Assembly (NCBI GenBank): GCA_023515745.1
Contig: JALECJ010000254.1
Span: forward strand, 1,798,001 to 1,862,000
DNA: 64,000 nucleotides
Direction: 5' to 3'
Source of the DNA: Amoeboaphelidium protococcarum
Taxonomy: Eukaryota; Aphelidiomycota; Aphelidea
This document shows positions 1 through 10,926 of this stretch, in pieces. The notes beneath the pieces are model-generated. The model was not told where the DNA came from, made no database searches, and was given only the letters and a program-made list of their open reading frames with translations. Each line of letters begins with the position of its first letter. The first letter of the stretch is position 1. Made by a program: the position numbers and the translations under genes.

Positions 1-320
1 CAGTACCTCGCTCCTTCCACTCGCCAGCATCCTTGTCGTGTCTGAATAGCTTGGCACGCATCTTGAACACTGGATGCTCCTCCTCTTCATGAGTCTTCAC
101 CTCGACTTTGTGCTCAAGCTTGATCACCGGCTCAAAGTGGACATCGACAGACTCTTCAGGCTGATCATCGTCCTCGTTCTCCTAGGCGGTGGATGCTACC
201 ACCTGAGGCTCCTTTTCTTACTACTCCTACTCTTTCTACACATTATAAAAAGTAAAATTTATTGCTATAATTAATTCCATATAATGTTAGACTTACCAAT
301 TTACTCTCTACTTCAGTCAT
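1..320 (-). CDS. RANBP1: Ran-binding protein 1 (RanBP1/Yrb1), 5' part, one intron
   Basis: Cytosolic co-activator of RanGAP that strips Ran-GTP from exported transport complexes. The gene runs off the left edge, so only the N-terminus is present. Exon 1 is 320-297 (ATG at 320), then a 61-nt intron at 296-236 with donor GTAAGT and acceptor TAG, then exon 2 from 235. Splicing keeps the frame and gives MTEVESKL followed by a Gln/Glu-rich stretch with four UAR codons. Next comes the start of the Ran-binding domain: [25 protein letters not shown] and EWKERGTG, close to RanBP1 and Yrb1. In family members the N-terminal acidic stretch precedes a single RanBD of about 130 residues, most of which lies outside this window. 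Confidence 0.93.
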
Positions 321-518
321 TTGTATTTTCGAATATTATGAATTTTTTCAATAAAATTTTAGCCTCTATTGCTGCGTTAAAGAGAGCTTCCTGATCGCCT
401 CGAGTGAAAACGCTGAATTGAAAATCTGACTGACTGACGCGACACTAACAAGGGAGAGAGGCTCAAGTACAAACAGTGTAATCGTAAGAAAATCAAATTA
501 AATTCAAATAATAATTAA

Positions 519-1265
519 TCATAGAAACGTAGAAATCACCATGGACAGGCCAGAGATTAGTGAGGTTAATAGAAGCAAATGGCCTTGTCCACTTAGGGAT
601 GAAGCAGAATTGCTGCGAGAACGCGTATTGTTAAGTGTGAGATCAAGATCAGTACCTTGGCCATACAGAATAGATGGAACAAACACATTCTGACCCGTGA
701 CATGATCCAGAGCCAAGTCAACTTTATCAGTCTGAGGTGCAGGTAGACGACTGATGGTACCGTTATTTGACGCGATACCGAATAGACCAGAAGCCCATCT
801 ACCGCGATAGGTGGCGTTATTATCGCCGGGAATTGGCTGATAGAAATCATCCTAGAACAGAATCTGATAATTGCGACTAGGTACAATCTAGTTTCCATAC
901 TTTGCAAGCAGCTCGACAGCATTCAAGTAATAGCACGAGCATTGTTACTTTTGTGGATCAAAATTAGACACCAGCTTCAAATCCAGTCCAGTATCGAGAT
1001 TCAAGAGGTATACAGAGACGAGAATATTGCTCGGTGGCAGGTAATCATTAGATCCAACCAAGCCATCGGCATCGGTCTTCAAGTATGGAAATTACGCGCC
1101 ATTGGGCTATTGCTGAGAGAAGAGAATAGTCTGCCCATCATATTTATTTCCAAACACAGTAGATTGCGCCAGTTGTTTGCCTTGCCAATCAATCTGGGCA
1201 TTAACCGTGGTGATCGTTATCAGAAGCAATTGCAGCATCGACACGGCGTAATTTACTCTAAACAT
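519..1265 (-). CDS. Secreted, probably GPI-anchored surface protein, unknown family
   Basis: A 248-residue protein opened only by reading UAR as Gln; stop UGA at 519-521. It starts with a classic signal peptide (basic MFRVNY, hydrophobic core LLLITITT, likely cleavage after VNA). It ends with a Ser/Asn-rich spacer and a hydrophobic tail (LLLLTSLISG to the end) with no charged residues after it, which is the layout of a GPI-attachment signal. The mature part contains a CSC motif and several N-x-S/T sites. I recognise no family. The start is the first in-frame ATG and puts the signal peptide at the terminus. A surface or wall protein is inferred from the two end signals only. Confidence 0.8.
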
Positions 1266-1600
1266 TCTTAATAACTGTGTGATTCACCTAATTTATTCAG
1301 ATTTATTCTAGATTATTATAGACGTGAAATATTTACTATCTACTCAATGGAGTTAAAGACTAGATCCCCCTAAATACGCGGTCAGTTATCGCCATTCTGA
1401 TTTGCCACCACGAGGCTCGCGTCACATTCAACGTTGCACGCTTATTTGATTGAGCGATGGTAACACTCCCAGTTGCAACGCAGTAACATGTAACATCAAA
1501 ATGTGTGTTTATAATAAAGCTGGATATGAAATGTAATTTTATCACAAAATGCAGAAACTGTAAACAACTCAATATAGAAGTATGTTCAAAACACCATTTG
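1266..1600. other. Intergenic spacer between two minus-strand genes
   Basis: About 335 bp between the lyase stop and the secreted-protein start. It holds the presumed promoter of the secreted-protein gene (close to 1265) and the lyase 3' UTR. I see no coding frame, RNA gene or repeat in it. Confidence 0.5.
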
Positions 1601-2887
1601 TCACAATAAAGATGATAGGCATAGATATAGATCCCAACACAGATCTTTCGCGTCTTCGCAGCCAACACTTACTCTGACAAGACATTAGTCTTCGCTGTCA
1701 TCCATGCTCTGACCAGATTAAGTGCTTTGCTGTTTCTTATTATCATATTACGCTCTGCAATCTATTAATGAATGCACACCACCAAACGAAGTTGCAGTTT
1801 TGAAGATTTTCAGTCGAGTCTCACTTCCTGTTAAAGTCTTTGATGTATTAGCGTGACCATCTTACAGCATGCCGCATTAGCTAAACTGTCTCGCCAATTT
1901 CCTAGTCTTGAATATTAGGGAGAATACAGGACTAATCACTTTACAAGCTGGATCTTATACGAGAGGATGCAGTACTTTACATATGATGTGATTAAAGTTC
2001 TCGATGTATGGTGGGAAGTCAGTGTAAAGCCTACGATCTAGAGTTTAAGTCAAGTATGCAACCACCACCTGCACGCTGTCACGCTGCTTTGTCAGACGCA
2101 AATCAAAAGTCATTAAACTTCTTACAAGCATCCATGCATCATGACTTTACATTACAGTGCCAAGTAAGGTGCGTTACTCCTTCAAAACCACGCTGTCATT
2201 AAGATGTAAAGTGGCAACCATTCCACCTTGAACATCAGCGTGTCCGCCATGGAATTTCGTCAAAGAACATACCAAATAATCAGGTGCCAAATCTCTGATA
2301 ATATCTTATAGAGGATAAGGCGCCATAGTGTTATCAACAGCTACTTTTAACTTTCTATCACCACTCAACAACTGGGCATATACGCGCGGCAATCTCTGGC
2401 TAATTAGGAAACCGGTCTCATTCATGGGAGACTCTATCCAAACAAGTGTATTATTACTTACATCGCCATCAGGTATGGTTGACGTGTCAGACCAGTAACT
2501 AGTCATATCGTGACAGACAGCCCAGCCATGGGATCTCTCGCAGTAAGCATTAATAGCGCGACGACTCTAATAGTAACCACAGAGGTAGTAGATGACTTGA
2601 GGTTGGCAATGGTACAACACGGCTTGGATCGCTGCCATACCGCTACAATACACGGACACATATAGGGGATCCGGTGCACCAGTTGACATTTAAGCAAGAG
2701 TCTTCTCTGCCAGCACCACGTTGGGACTCGCAATTCTACCATAGATATACTCTCCCGGTTACAAGTAGGTGGTTGACGTGTAATTAGGTGGCGCTATGGG
2801 GCAGACTTAATTAGAAGATGTGTCCCCTTCAGCGGAGTGAATAGCTCTAGTACTCAGGCCAAATTCTGGAGCTGCGGCTTGTTTCAT
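1601..2887 (-). CDS. Cystathionine gamma-lyase/gamma-synthase family PLP enzyme
   Basis: A 428-residue enzyme of the Cys/Met-metabolism PLP family, single exon, stop UGA at 1601-1603. The N-terminal YIYGRIASPN matches the phosphate-binding YxR..NP motif. The body has SGMAAIQAVL, the aspartate strand LVWIESPMNET, KVAVDNTMAPYP and the PLP-lysine loop CSLTKFHGGHADVQGG, whose lysine forms the Schiff base. The C-terminus has SFGGVHSLID and RVSVGCEDAKDL, as in cystathionine gamma-lyase and relatives. UAA and UAG occur in frame many times, for example just before the CP of the first 30 residues. Members cleave or form cystathionine, or act on methionine or homocysteine; the sequence alone does not settle which. 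Several loops are divergent from the best-known enzymes, so I give no symbol. Confidence 0.88.
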
Positions 2888-4664
2888 TATTTTACTAGTT
2901 TAGGCGTGTTATTATAACTTCAAAGAAGTTACAAGCATAAGCAAAACTGGATTTATCTTTTTCAATCTGGCAGCGAAATTTAAAGACCATAAAGCGAGAG
3001 ATTGGACTGGTAATCACTGTACTTTGTGGACAATTCTGGCTGTATTAAGAACTCATGTGAACGCGTGATTTCGATCTGGATGAACGCGATAAGACCGATG
3101 TGATCGTTATAAGACTGGAACTGATGGCATCAATTAGTTATAAATTTGAAAATATTGAGTAGAAATTTTTACTTTAGAATATTACATCTTCATTAAAGAA
3201 GAAATTGCTCAATGGATTTACTGGTTATGAATCCTTTCTGGGTGAGTCAAATGTCCGACCTGGGGAGAGTTAGCCACCTTGTGAAGTTTTGACTGCTCAT
3301 ATTAACGTTTCGAGGGCTTACTAAGAGACTTGGTGTAAACGCTTGTACAAGAATTCCGCGTCTGAGAAGAAGATGGAAACCAATTGCTACCAGGTGCTCA
3401 TGGAAACAAATTTTGGAAAATATCATGGCAATGGCATGCTAAAGACGTCCACGCTGGCCAAGTCTTCGGCGATTGGTGAGACACAAATTCTGCCATGATT
3501 GTTGAAGATATCAAGCCTTGTAAACTCAACCCACTGCCGGATGTAGAAATTCTGACCGCCTGACTGCTGACTGCCTCCCATCCCATCAATTTCGGCACTA
3601 GAAATCCTCTGTACTTGCTGGAATTCCTCCTAAGTTTGTCTGAAGCCCATTCCTCTGAGTTAAATCTTTCTGGCATTCATGAGCGACAGATTGGAGGATG
3701 GGAAAGTCGACAATGCCTTGCTGGTCGTAAATTGTAAAGACCTGGTGTAAGTCCTCAAAGCAGGCATATTCCCTGGTCATTTTGCTAAAACTGGACCTTT
3801 GCTAAGACTCCTGAAGTCTTTCTCCACTTCATTGGATGCCAGAGATGAGTTTAGCCATCTCATATGCAAAAAAACTCTGGTAAAAGAGACAGTAGGTGCG
3901 TCTTTTCTCTACATGATACAGGCGACAAACGTTCAGCTAGACGTTAAAAGAGTTTAATGAAATTTATGCAAACCAATACTGTGAAGATAGCGTGATTGAA
4001 AATTCCGGTTCATATAGTTGTCGCTCATTAGAGAATTATTGTCAAAGGCTCTCTACTTTACCAATGGTATCTGCGAAACTAAACATTTTGGTCGGCATGT
4101 CAGGGACATTGCTGGTGTATTTGGAGATGTATTGGTGTTTCGCCATTTTTATATCCTGTACTGAATACCAAGATTTGAATTTGTCTACTTGAATGCATCC
4201 TGTTAATAAGATTATGGAGAAGTACAGTATGAAAAACGAGCATAATTATGATGCATGGTTCAGACGTGTAGCCCGGCTAGAGAATGCTGTCCGACAATTC
4301 TCTAATTAACCAAATTTGAATCCTGAAAATGCCTCGTAATATTTGGTGTTCTTTGGAGCAGCTGGAAAACATGTATCCGCTCAGTCCGGTAGAATGAGGC
4401 ATCCTCAGCTGGTTTAGTTTAGGTCTATTCTCTCTAATACGCTATTATCAAATTTACACCAGAGAATTATTCCAGTAAACGATGCAATAGATGTCCGGAC
4501 TTTGCTATTGAATCAGGGCGTGCTTCTCTTCGAGATGGTAACATCCTAATCGGGCCGAGTTGATAATGATATATAAGACCAATAAATTTGTACATTAAAA
4601 TCTATTTCAAGACAACTAAGAGATGCCTGGCTAGTTTTCAGTCTAGGATACTATAGATTACTTC
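2888..4664. other. Gene-poor stretch, probably decayed mobile-element DNA
   Basis: No intact gene. Several frames stay open for 130-190 codons, for example 4193-4705 on the plus strand. With only UGA as stop, random frames of this size are expected, and none shows a recognisable domain. The stretch leads directly into a Ty1/copia RNase H remnant, so it may be the eroded 5' part of that element. That link is inference. The first bases are the upstream region of the lyase gene. Confidence 0.4.
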
Positions 4665-4874
4665 AGCAAGAAGTAAGGTAATGTTACTCTAAGCAGTAGT
4701 GAAGCCGAATTTGTTGCCATGTCCTCTGCTACATAGCAGAGTTACTATCTGAAGATGCTGATGGAAGAAATTGGATTGGAGTGTGGACCAGTAATTAGTA
4801 ACTGCGAATGCGATGCTATCAGGCTGCAGAATAAATTCTTTAAATAAGCAGGGTGTTGCTGGTGGTTTCAATGA
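4665..4874 (+). pseudogene. Ty1/copia retrotransposon RNase H remnant
   Basis: Plus-strand frame with the copia RNase H signature: SKKQGNVTLSSSEAEFVAMS followed by a YYLKMLMEEIGL segment and a CECDAI that corresponds to the usual C-D-N-x-x-A-I. In copia elements this sequence closes the pol polyprotein. Upstream the expected D-A-D-W-A segment is unrecognisable and the frame is lost; downstream the usual K-H-I-D-x-x-x-H motif is missing and the frame ends at UGA 4872-4874. Its glutamines include UAA and UAG codons (for example in SKKQG), so the element expanded under the host's altered code. It is a fragment, not a functional element. Confidence 0.75.
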
Positions 4875-5484
4875 TTTTGCTATGCAATGCTCTTGCTGCA
4901 TGCCAGTCATGTACGGCATCCCATGTAAACATTACTTTGGGTGGTACGTTAACGATGCTAATACGTAGGAAGTATGTTTTAATGGCATAGCAATTACAAT
5001 TCGTCGAGCTGGCCTTGCCAATTTGCTGGTGTGTACTTGGGACAAGAATGAAAAGCTGTCCGAATATGTGATTAAACTGCAAGCCGCTAGTCACAATGCC
5101 AGAGTTGCGATCGACAATGATGGAAAAGTTTGGTGTAAAGAATTGCAACTGGCCGTATCATTGTTCGGTATCGACGCCAAATTCCGTCTTGGAAAGTAGT
5201 GGCGGATGAAAGGTTGTACCTTGTTTAGTTTTAGACCGACAAGGACAAGATCACTAGAACCGATTCGAAAAGCCCACTTTATAATAGAAATCAGTCATAA
5301 TCCGCCAACAGCTATTGTGGCGAGACATTTTGTGAAGCCCGATCTTGAGGTATATCAAAATAACGAGACTTACCGAGAGCAGGAAATAGAAATTAATGAA
5401 TACTTAACCTCAAGCTAAAGTACAGGCAATAGAAGGAAGCTAAGTTCACTGTAGATAAGCAAAATGTCGAGGTATAAGAAGTGA
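4873..5484 (+). pseudogene. Open frame with SWIM-type zinc finger, possibly MULE transposase remnant
   Basis: A 204-codon frame that overlaps the end of the RNase H remnant. Near its start it reads CSCCMPVMYGIPCKH, a CxC...CxH SWIM finger whose G-I-P-C-x-H core is typical of Mutator-like (MULE) transposases and FAR1-type proteins. The remaining 180 residues show no domain I recognise, and no DDE catalytic core is visible upstream. It could be the 3' end of a degraded MULE inserted next to the copia fragment, or a chance match in a long open frame. The stop is UGA at 5482-5484. Confidence 0.4.
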
Positions 5485-5690
5485 GTAGAAAGCGAGGGCC
5501 AGCGAACGTGGCATGAAGCAAGTTGGATGCGTAAAAGTGCTAGTTATCCAGGTTCTATTCGCCAATATTTAACAGGAAGATAATGATATCCTCTTTACTG
5601 CATAAGCCGCTTATAGAAACGATCTCAAAAGTAATCAGACGCACAATACGTTTTAGGATATAGCTACTAATGAAAATTTAAATATATATT

Positions 5691-8600
5691 TCAATTTAGT
5701 GGTTCACATTCCATTTCGTCTTCAACAGCCGGCTAGATATCCTCCAACGACAACTACTTTACCTGGTATTTAGGGAATACCCGCTTATACAAATCCAGTA
5801 GAACAACATCCCAACTCTTGAGCTGAGCATCAAATTAAGCTTTAAACGCGCCATGATATCCGACTGCAGCGCCACTTCTACAATGTTCATCATCGCCATC
5901 ACCGTTACCATCGTCCAGATGTAGGCCATTATCACTTCTGATGAAGTTTCCATGTCTTCCCATCTAAGTACGTAACGGCAGATGAGCATAATGCTAGACA
6001 TCCTTTCGGTTATGAAACATAAACTTCACCACCGCCTTCTTACTCTTTCTACTCGGGGCAATATGAGTCGGATAACCAACCAGAGTCTTTCTCTTGATAA
6101 CCAGTCTATCAGGATGTGGACGCAAAGAAGTTCCGCGGCCTACGATAATTGGTGCAGAGTCTTTATCATCTCCGCCCCCAGTCGTTGACTGCTTCATATA
6201 CAGCACTGGACATTTACTTCCTATGGTGATAGGCGCAATAACAGACGCGACAACCTATTGCCCGGCTGCAACGTATTTCACCTGCTTTGACTTGTAAGTT
6301 GCAGTTTTGCGACCACCTCCGCGAGATGTCTTCAAAGACTGTAAATCTTACGGCACCATCTATGAAAACACCGGCCGCCCCTAATACACCCGCGGACCAA
6401 CCATCATGAGCAACTCATCTTTACTCTTCAAAATTGGCATCCTGGTCAGCTGTTCAATCAATTCCGCTGTGGGATCAATCTCAAAGTCAACCTTCTTTCC
6501 GTTTGGTTTATCACAGGCAATTCTAGCACTCTTCTACCTCTATAGACTAAAGTTCATAACTGACTGTTCATGCTCATACGGCAAAAGTCCAAAAACAGCC
6601 TTGATTAAATTCTTTTCCATAATCTGCTAGAATTCAACAATCGGAACATTCTCCAAGTATAATCTTACGCGTCTACCAGGTGTACTCAGCTATGAGGCGA
6701 GAATATCTTCATCTTGATCCATCTCATCTCCCGCATTCATTTCTCTTTCACAATCATGTTCTACTTATACTCCACCATTCATTGCACAATCATACTCGCG
6801 ATAGATTTACTATTCAATAGACTGGAGCATATGAGAATGGAAATCCCTACCATTGCGAGAGAATCGCTTCAACTGATCATAACCATCAGGAAGACCATCG
6901 TCAAGGTCCCATTCGGCATCATCAAGACGGTTCATCAATCCTCTGTACTTGCAATAACGATCTTTGACTAGAACATCAGGTGGGAGCGGAGCAACTTCAT
7001 CAGGATATTTCATGTACTCTTTCATTTCCTTGTATTCTCTGAGAAGCTGTGCGCGATAGTCTCCACCATCATTTACATCACCGCCCATGTCTTCATCATC
7101 AGCTCCCAAATCAATTTCCTAATCATCTCCAGCCAATTTCATCTACCTTCTCTGCATACGAAGTTCTTCTAAAGCCGATTGGTCATACTCATCATCCTCT
7201 TCATTCTTACCGCGTTAAGTGTTAGTGCGCCCATATTCCATTAAAGATTCCACCTCAGACTACTCATCTTCCTCGCCACTGAGCCAAGCTTTAACATAAC
7301 TTTTGCCTTCAGCATCAACTGCAGGACCGCTATTACCAGATCTACCATTTGTCATTATCACTTCATCGCTCTTCTACTACCGACCATCCAGTTCAACTTC
7401 TTCATCCTCCTCTTCCTAAATATCTGACAAGTACGTTGAATGTCCGCCTACCATCGATAGATCACTATCTTCATCATTATCATCCATACGCTCATTCCAT
7501 TATTGGTCAAATTATGCATCGAAATGGGACAACACGCCAGAAGTGGATGAGGGTAGGACCACATTCTCTACGGATCTCCCGTCTCTACTCAACACTTCAA
7601 TCTTGGAGCATTTATAGTCACCCAAATACTTCAGATGAACATGGCGATTGATATTAAAAGGCATACCACGACTGACTCCTTCAATAACAACTACAGATTA
7701 TTGAGGTTCTTCGTTATTTAGAGCATCAATTTCATTATCAGGTAATACTGAATGCTTGTCAACCAGCATGTACGGATAGAGTTCGCGCCACTGTGTGCTA
7801 GTTGGAATCAAAGTATGCAAGACTCTTTTCAGTTGGTCAAATCCAGCACAGTGAGCATTTTACTATTACTGTGAAGAAATGATAAACATCTTGTGGTCTT
7901 TAGATTGACCACCCATCTCCTGTACCATAAACTACTGACAACTCTTCAACACGGCTTTAACATCTTTCTCTTTCTGAATCTGGTCAGTATTCAACAGCAT
8001 AGACATGATGTACAATCCAACTCCTTTGCTCTATAAAGATGATGATCCGCCACCACCACTTAAATTACTATTAGTAGGCAGCGAAGGGATTCCAAAAGAT
8101 CTCAGAGCCTCCAGCGTGGCCATACCCAATTCATCCACCTCATCCTGCGCGCTCAATGCAAACACAACAAAGTCACATACAGTCAGACCTTCAACAATCT
8201 TGAGCAGGAACTCTTATTTATTACACGCGATATCTCTACTAACTCGGTGATACTCATCGCTTTAATCATTTATAGTCATTTCGGAGCTAAATGAAGTATC
8301 AGGACGCTCAATAATCACAAATTAACAAGAATCAATAGATTAATTAGAATCAGACGCATCTTCGCCATTCTAATCTTGACGTGTCAGCATAAAATCTGGA
8401 CATTGGATATTCGGACACAGCGGGACATACAATCCAATCTTCTTCACACCGCTCCGTCTAAACTAAACGATACTCTATCGCTGCATCTACTGCTACTTCT
8501 ACCTGGTGATAGACGCGTTCTTAGATAGCAGCGATTTAGTACTACTACTACTACCATTGATACTCCTTACAGACTCTCTTCCTCCACTTCTACTCTTACT

Positions 8601-8693
8601 CTTGTTCTTCTTGTTCGCCTTATTGCTCTAATGGTAATACCTACCACTTCTGTGATGATGCAACTACTCCCCACTCTTTTAATCTCTCGCCAT
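5691..8693 (-). CDS. TSR1: Pre-rRNA processing protein TSR1
   Basis: 40S-subunit assembly factor, a GTPase-like relative of BMS1 that sits on late pre-40S particles. Single exon, 1,000 residues (human TSR1 has about 800). The N-terminus is the family's basic LHHHRSGRYYHQSNKANKK stretch. The middle carries a long acidic region and the block EYKEMKEYMKYPDEV...DRYCKYRGLMNRL (about residues 540-585). The C-terminus has VGYPTHIAPSRKSKKAVVKF, MFHNRKDVQHYAHLPLRT, a GRHGNF insert, YHGAFKAQFDAQLKSWD and LLDLYKRVFPKY, the RIBIOP_C fold ending. Acidic and Ser/Asp insertions explain the extra length. Dozens of UAR codons are read as Gln; the stop is UGA at 5691-5693. It is divergent from the gene at 9076 across a 380-bp spacer. 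Confidence 0.95.
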
Positions 8694-9075
8694 AATAAAT
8701 ACTACTTGAACAAGAGTAATCAGAAAATAATAAATGCTACTAGATATTAAACTGCGCAACAGCGTAAGAAGAGTCTCAATCTGGAATGAAAATTGATCAA
8801 AAGTTCTGATATTTTCTCTGCAAGTCGAGCGAGCGATCATCGCAGTGGAGAGAGATTGAGCGAATTGCAACTGAAGAGACTTGACTAACCGAAATCGGAT
8901 TGAGTGACGCGTCTTGACTGATCAGAGTTGCACCTTTATCATTAAATAGGTCGTCTTAAAAAGAGTTTCATCATTATCAACAACTGATCAGTTCCTCACT
9001 AGCGATTTGAATTTTGCTAAATTCGAGATACCTAGTTATAGTTAATTCACAAGTCTACATTATATACTGAATTGA
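8694..9075. promoter_or_regulatory. Divergent promoter region of TSR1 and the 9076 gene
   Basis: 382 bp without a gene. It contains the palindromes TTGATCAA (8793-8800), GACGCGTC (8906-8913, which includes the ACGCGT core of fungal MluI cell-cycle boxes) and ACTGATCAGT near 8985. An AATTTTCA block on the TSR1 strand resembles the rRNA-processing element of fungal ribosome-biogenesis promoters. All are sequence matches only. Confidence 0.4.
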
Positions 9076-10827
9076 ATGATAATGATTAGATGTGCCGCTT
9101 AGTTATAGACGCGTCATCTGGTGAATGGAGGTACAAGTAGGCAGTTCTCTGCAGCGAAATCATAAGGCGAAATGAAGAATGATAAGCATGTGCCAGCGCT
9201 ATGGTAGGAGCTTAATAATAACAGTAATTAGTAAAATAACGCGTCATCATCCTCTTTGCCTATTTAGAAGAGCTCATACAAGGCACAGAAGCTGACTGGA
9301 TAATAACAACAGTCTCGCGCACCATTACCACATAGTACTGCCACTTAATCATCCGTTGATACCACCGCCAAGTCTCCTCCTATCAAAGGTAATCAGAATC
9401 AGGTAGCAAGTTATTACCGCAATGTAATTTCAGAGTTGAAGGGCATCTATCACGCAAAGAGTGCGTACTATGGAGATGGTTTATTTAGTGCCAAGAACTA
9501 GGAGCGAAGTATCACCTGGGCTGACTATAAGAATAATTAGGCCTGCAATTATAAAGCCAAGAGAATGGCTGCATTTCTGCTGGGTACAGGTGCGCTTATT
9601 AGTCATCCATTAACGACTTTTCTGGGTCTTAAATACGCCTTCTTATCAGGATCTCTTACAATGTCCGCTGCAAAGTTACTTGTAGATTCTATCTTAACTT
9701 ATGGAGTCAGTCCATTTGTGCTGAAAGGTTTATCATATTCATCATGGTTGCGTAGTCGATTGCCAATGTTCCTGTTGGATGGGAATTAGAAATCAGTCGC
9801 AGAATCTAATCTGTATGCCGTGGAACAAGCGTATGGCAAGGAGCGAGTGTATGATGTGGCGAATGCTTAGTAGTTGTTGTCGATCTATAACACTGTACTG
9901 CGTAAGAATGAGCAATGGTAATTGATGATGAATCGATTGCAAGCGGGTAATCTTTAAGTAAGTCAGATGTATCAGACTGTCATACATCTCCTGCCGTATA
10001 TGATGGATCGTGGCTTGACATTCTCCAACTTGTCTCTATCTACTCGCAATTACAGATCTTATGCGCGTTCTATTCTATAGCCAGGGTCGAAAGTGTCTGC
10101 CGCTGATTAGTCGCCTGATCAGGACTTCATGACTAAATTGATCACCGATCACGAAGGAGTATCGTCTAGTGTTATGAAGAAGAGTTCCCCGTTGGCTTTT
10201 GTGTCAAGAGTTAGAACTCAGCAGGCGATGACCAAGGTGATGGATCGTCAATTAGCGTAAGCTGAGATTATCTACAATCTGAAGTATGATGAGAATTTCA
10301 AGTCTGGAGATCGTGTTTATGGATTTGTTAATGATTCTATCTATCAAGAGGATTTGAAGTATATTCTGAACAATCTCGTCGGTCTTCAAGGTTCCGCTAT
10401 TAAAGATTTGATCATGGTGCAGCAGGATGTCAAAGCTATCGATCAGTTGTTGTTTTCCTACGCAAGATTTGCTCATTTCCTGTGCGATTTGAGGTTTAAG
10501 GATCGTGGTTCAAGCAGTGGTGTTCCTGTGTGTGATTTGAAGAAGAGCACCGCGTTCGATTTGCGATCTGCTCTCAATGAAAAGTTGATGGATAATCGCG
10601 TCAAAGTCAAGTCACCTAGCGCGTATGAGAATTAGTTTGAGAAGGAGCATTAGGATTACTTTTCATACCAAGATACTGACTTACCATCAGTGGTTAATGA
10701 GTTGAGTGCCTAATCTAGTCACTAGAAAGTGCAATAATGTCACCCGGATGATCTGATGCTTTCAGCTTATGTCCTGGCAAAGACTCTTATTGTGTGTTCA
10801 AGTCATTTGAAAACCATTTAGAGATGA
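9076..10827 (+). CDS. Probable mitochondrial protein of unknown function
   Basis: 583 residues, single exon. A UGA lies directly before the ATG at 9076, so the start is fixed. The first 30 residues (MIMIRCAAQLQTRHLV...RQFSAAKS) are rich in Arg, Ser and Ala, lack acidic residues and contain an R-x-F-S-like cleavage site, the pattern of a mitochondrial presequence. A Gln/Ser-rich linker follows. A hydrophobic segment (about residues 163-200, MAAFLLGTGALISHPLTTFLG... SGSLTMSAAKLLVDSIL) could form one or two membrane helices. The remainder is mostly helical and charged. I do not recognise the family. The stop UGA at 10825-10827 lies 99 bp from the midasin stop on the other strand, so the genes are convergent. 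Confidence 0.85.
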
Positions 10828-10926
10828 ATACACTAAGAATAGAGATTATTTTAAATGAATTTTATATCTTAATCCAAGATTTTCACTTCCACATCTAATA
10901 ATGTTGGTCCACAATCTAGAGAGTTA

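Noticed and set aside
3398-3780. Minus-strand frames suggesting a DNA methyltransferase-like or other enzyme
   Set aside because: No catalytic motif survives, and the two pieces are in different frames broken by UGA.
4193-4705. A 170-codon plus-strand frame in the repeat region
   Set aside because: No domain, and it overlaps the RNase H remnant in another frame. Frames of this length are expected by chance when UGA is the only stop.
8906-9115. GACGCGTC copies as dedicated cell-cycle boxes
   Set aside because: The second copy lies inside the 9076 coding sequence, and the same octamer also occurs in other coding regions, so it is not promoter-specific.
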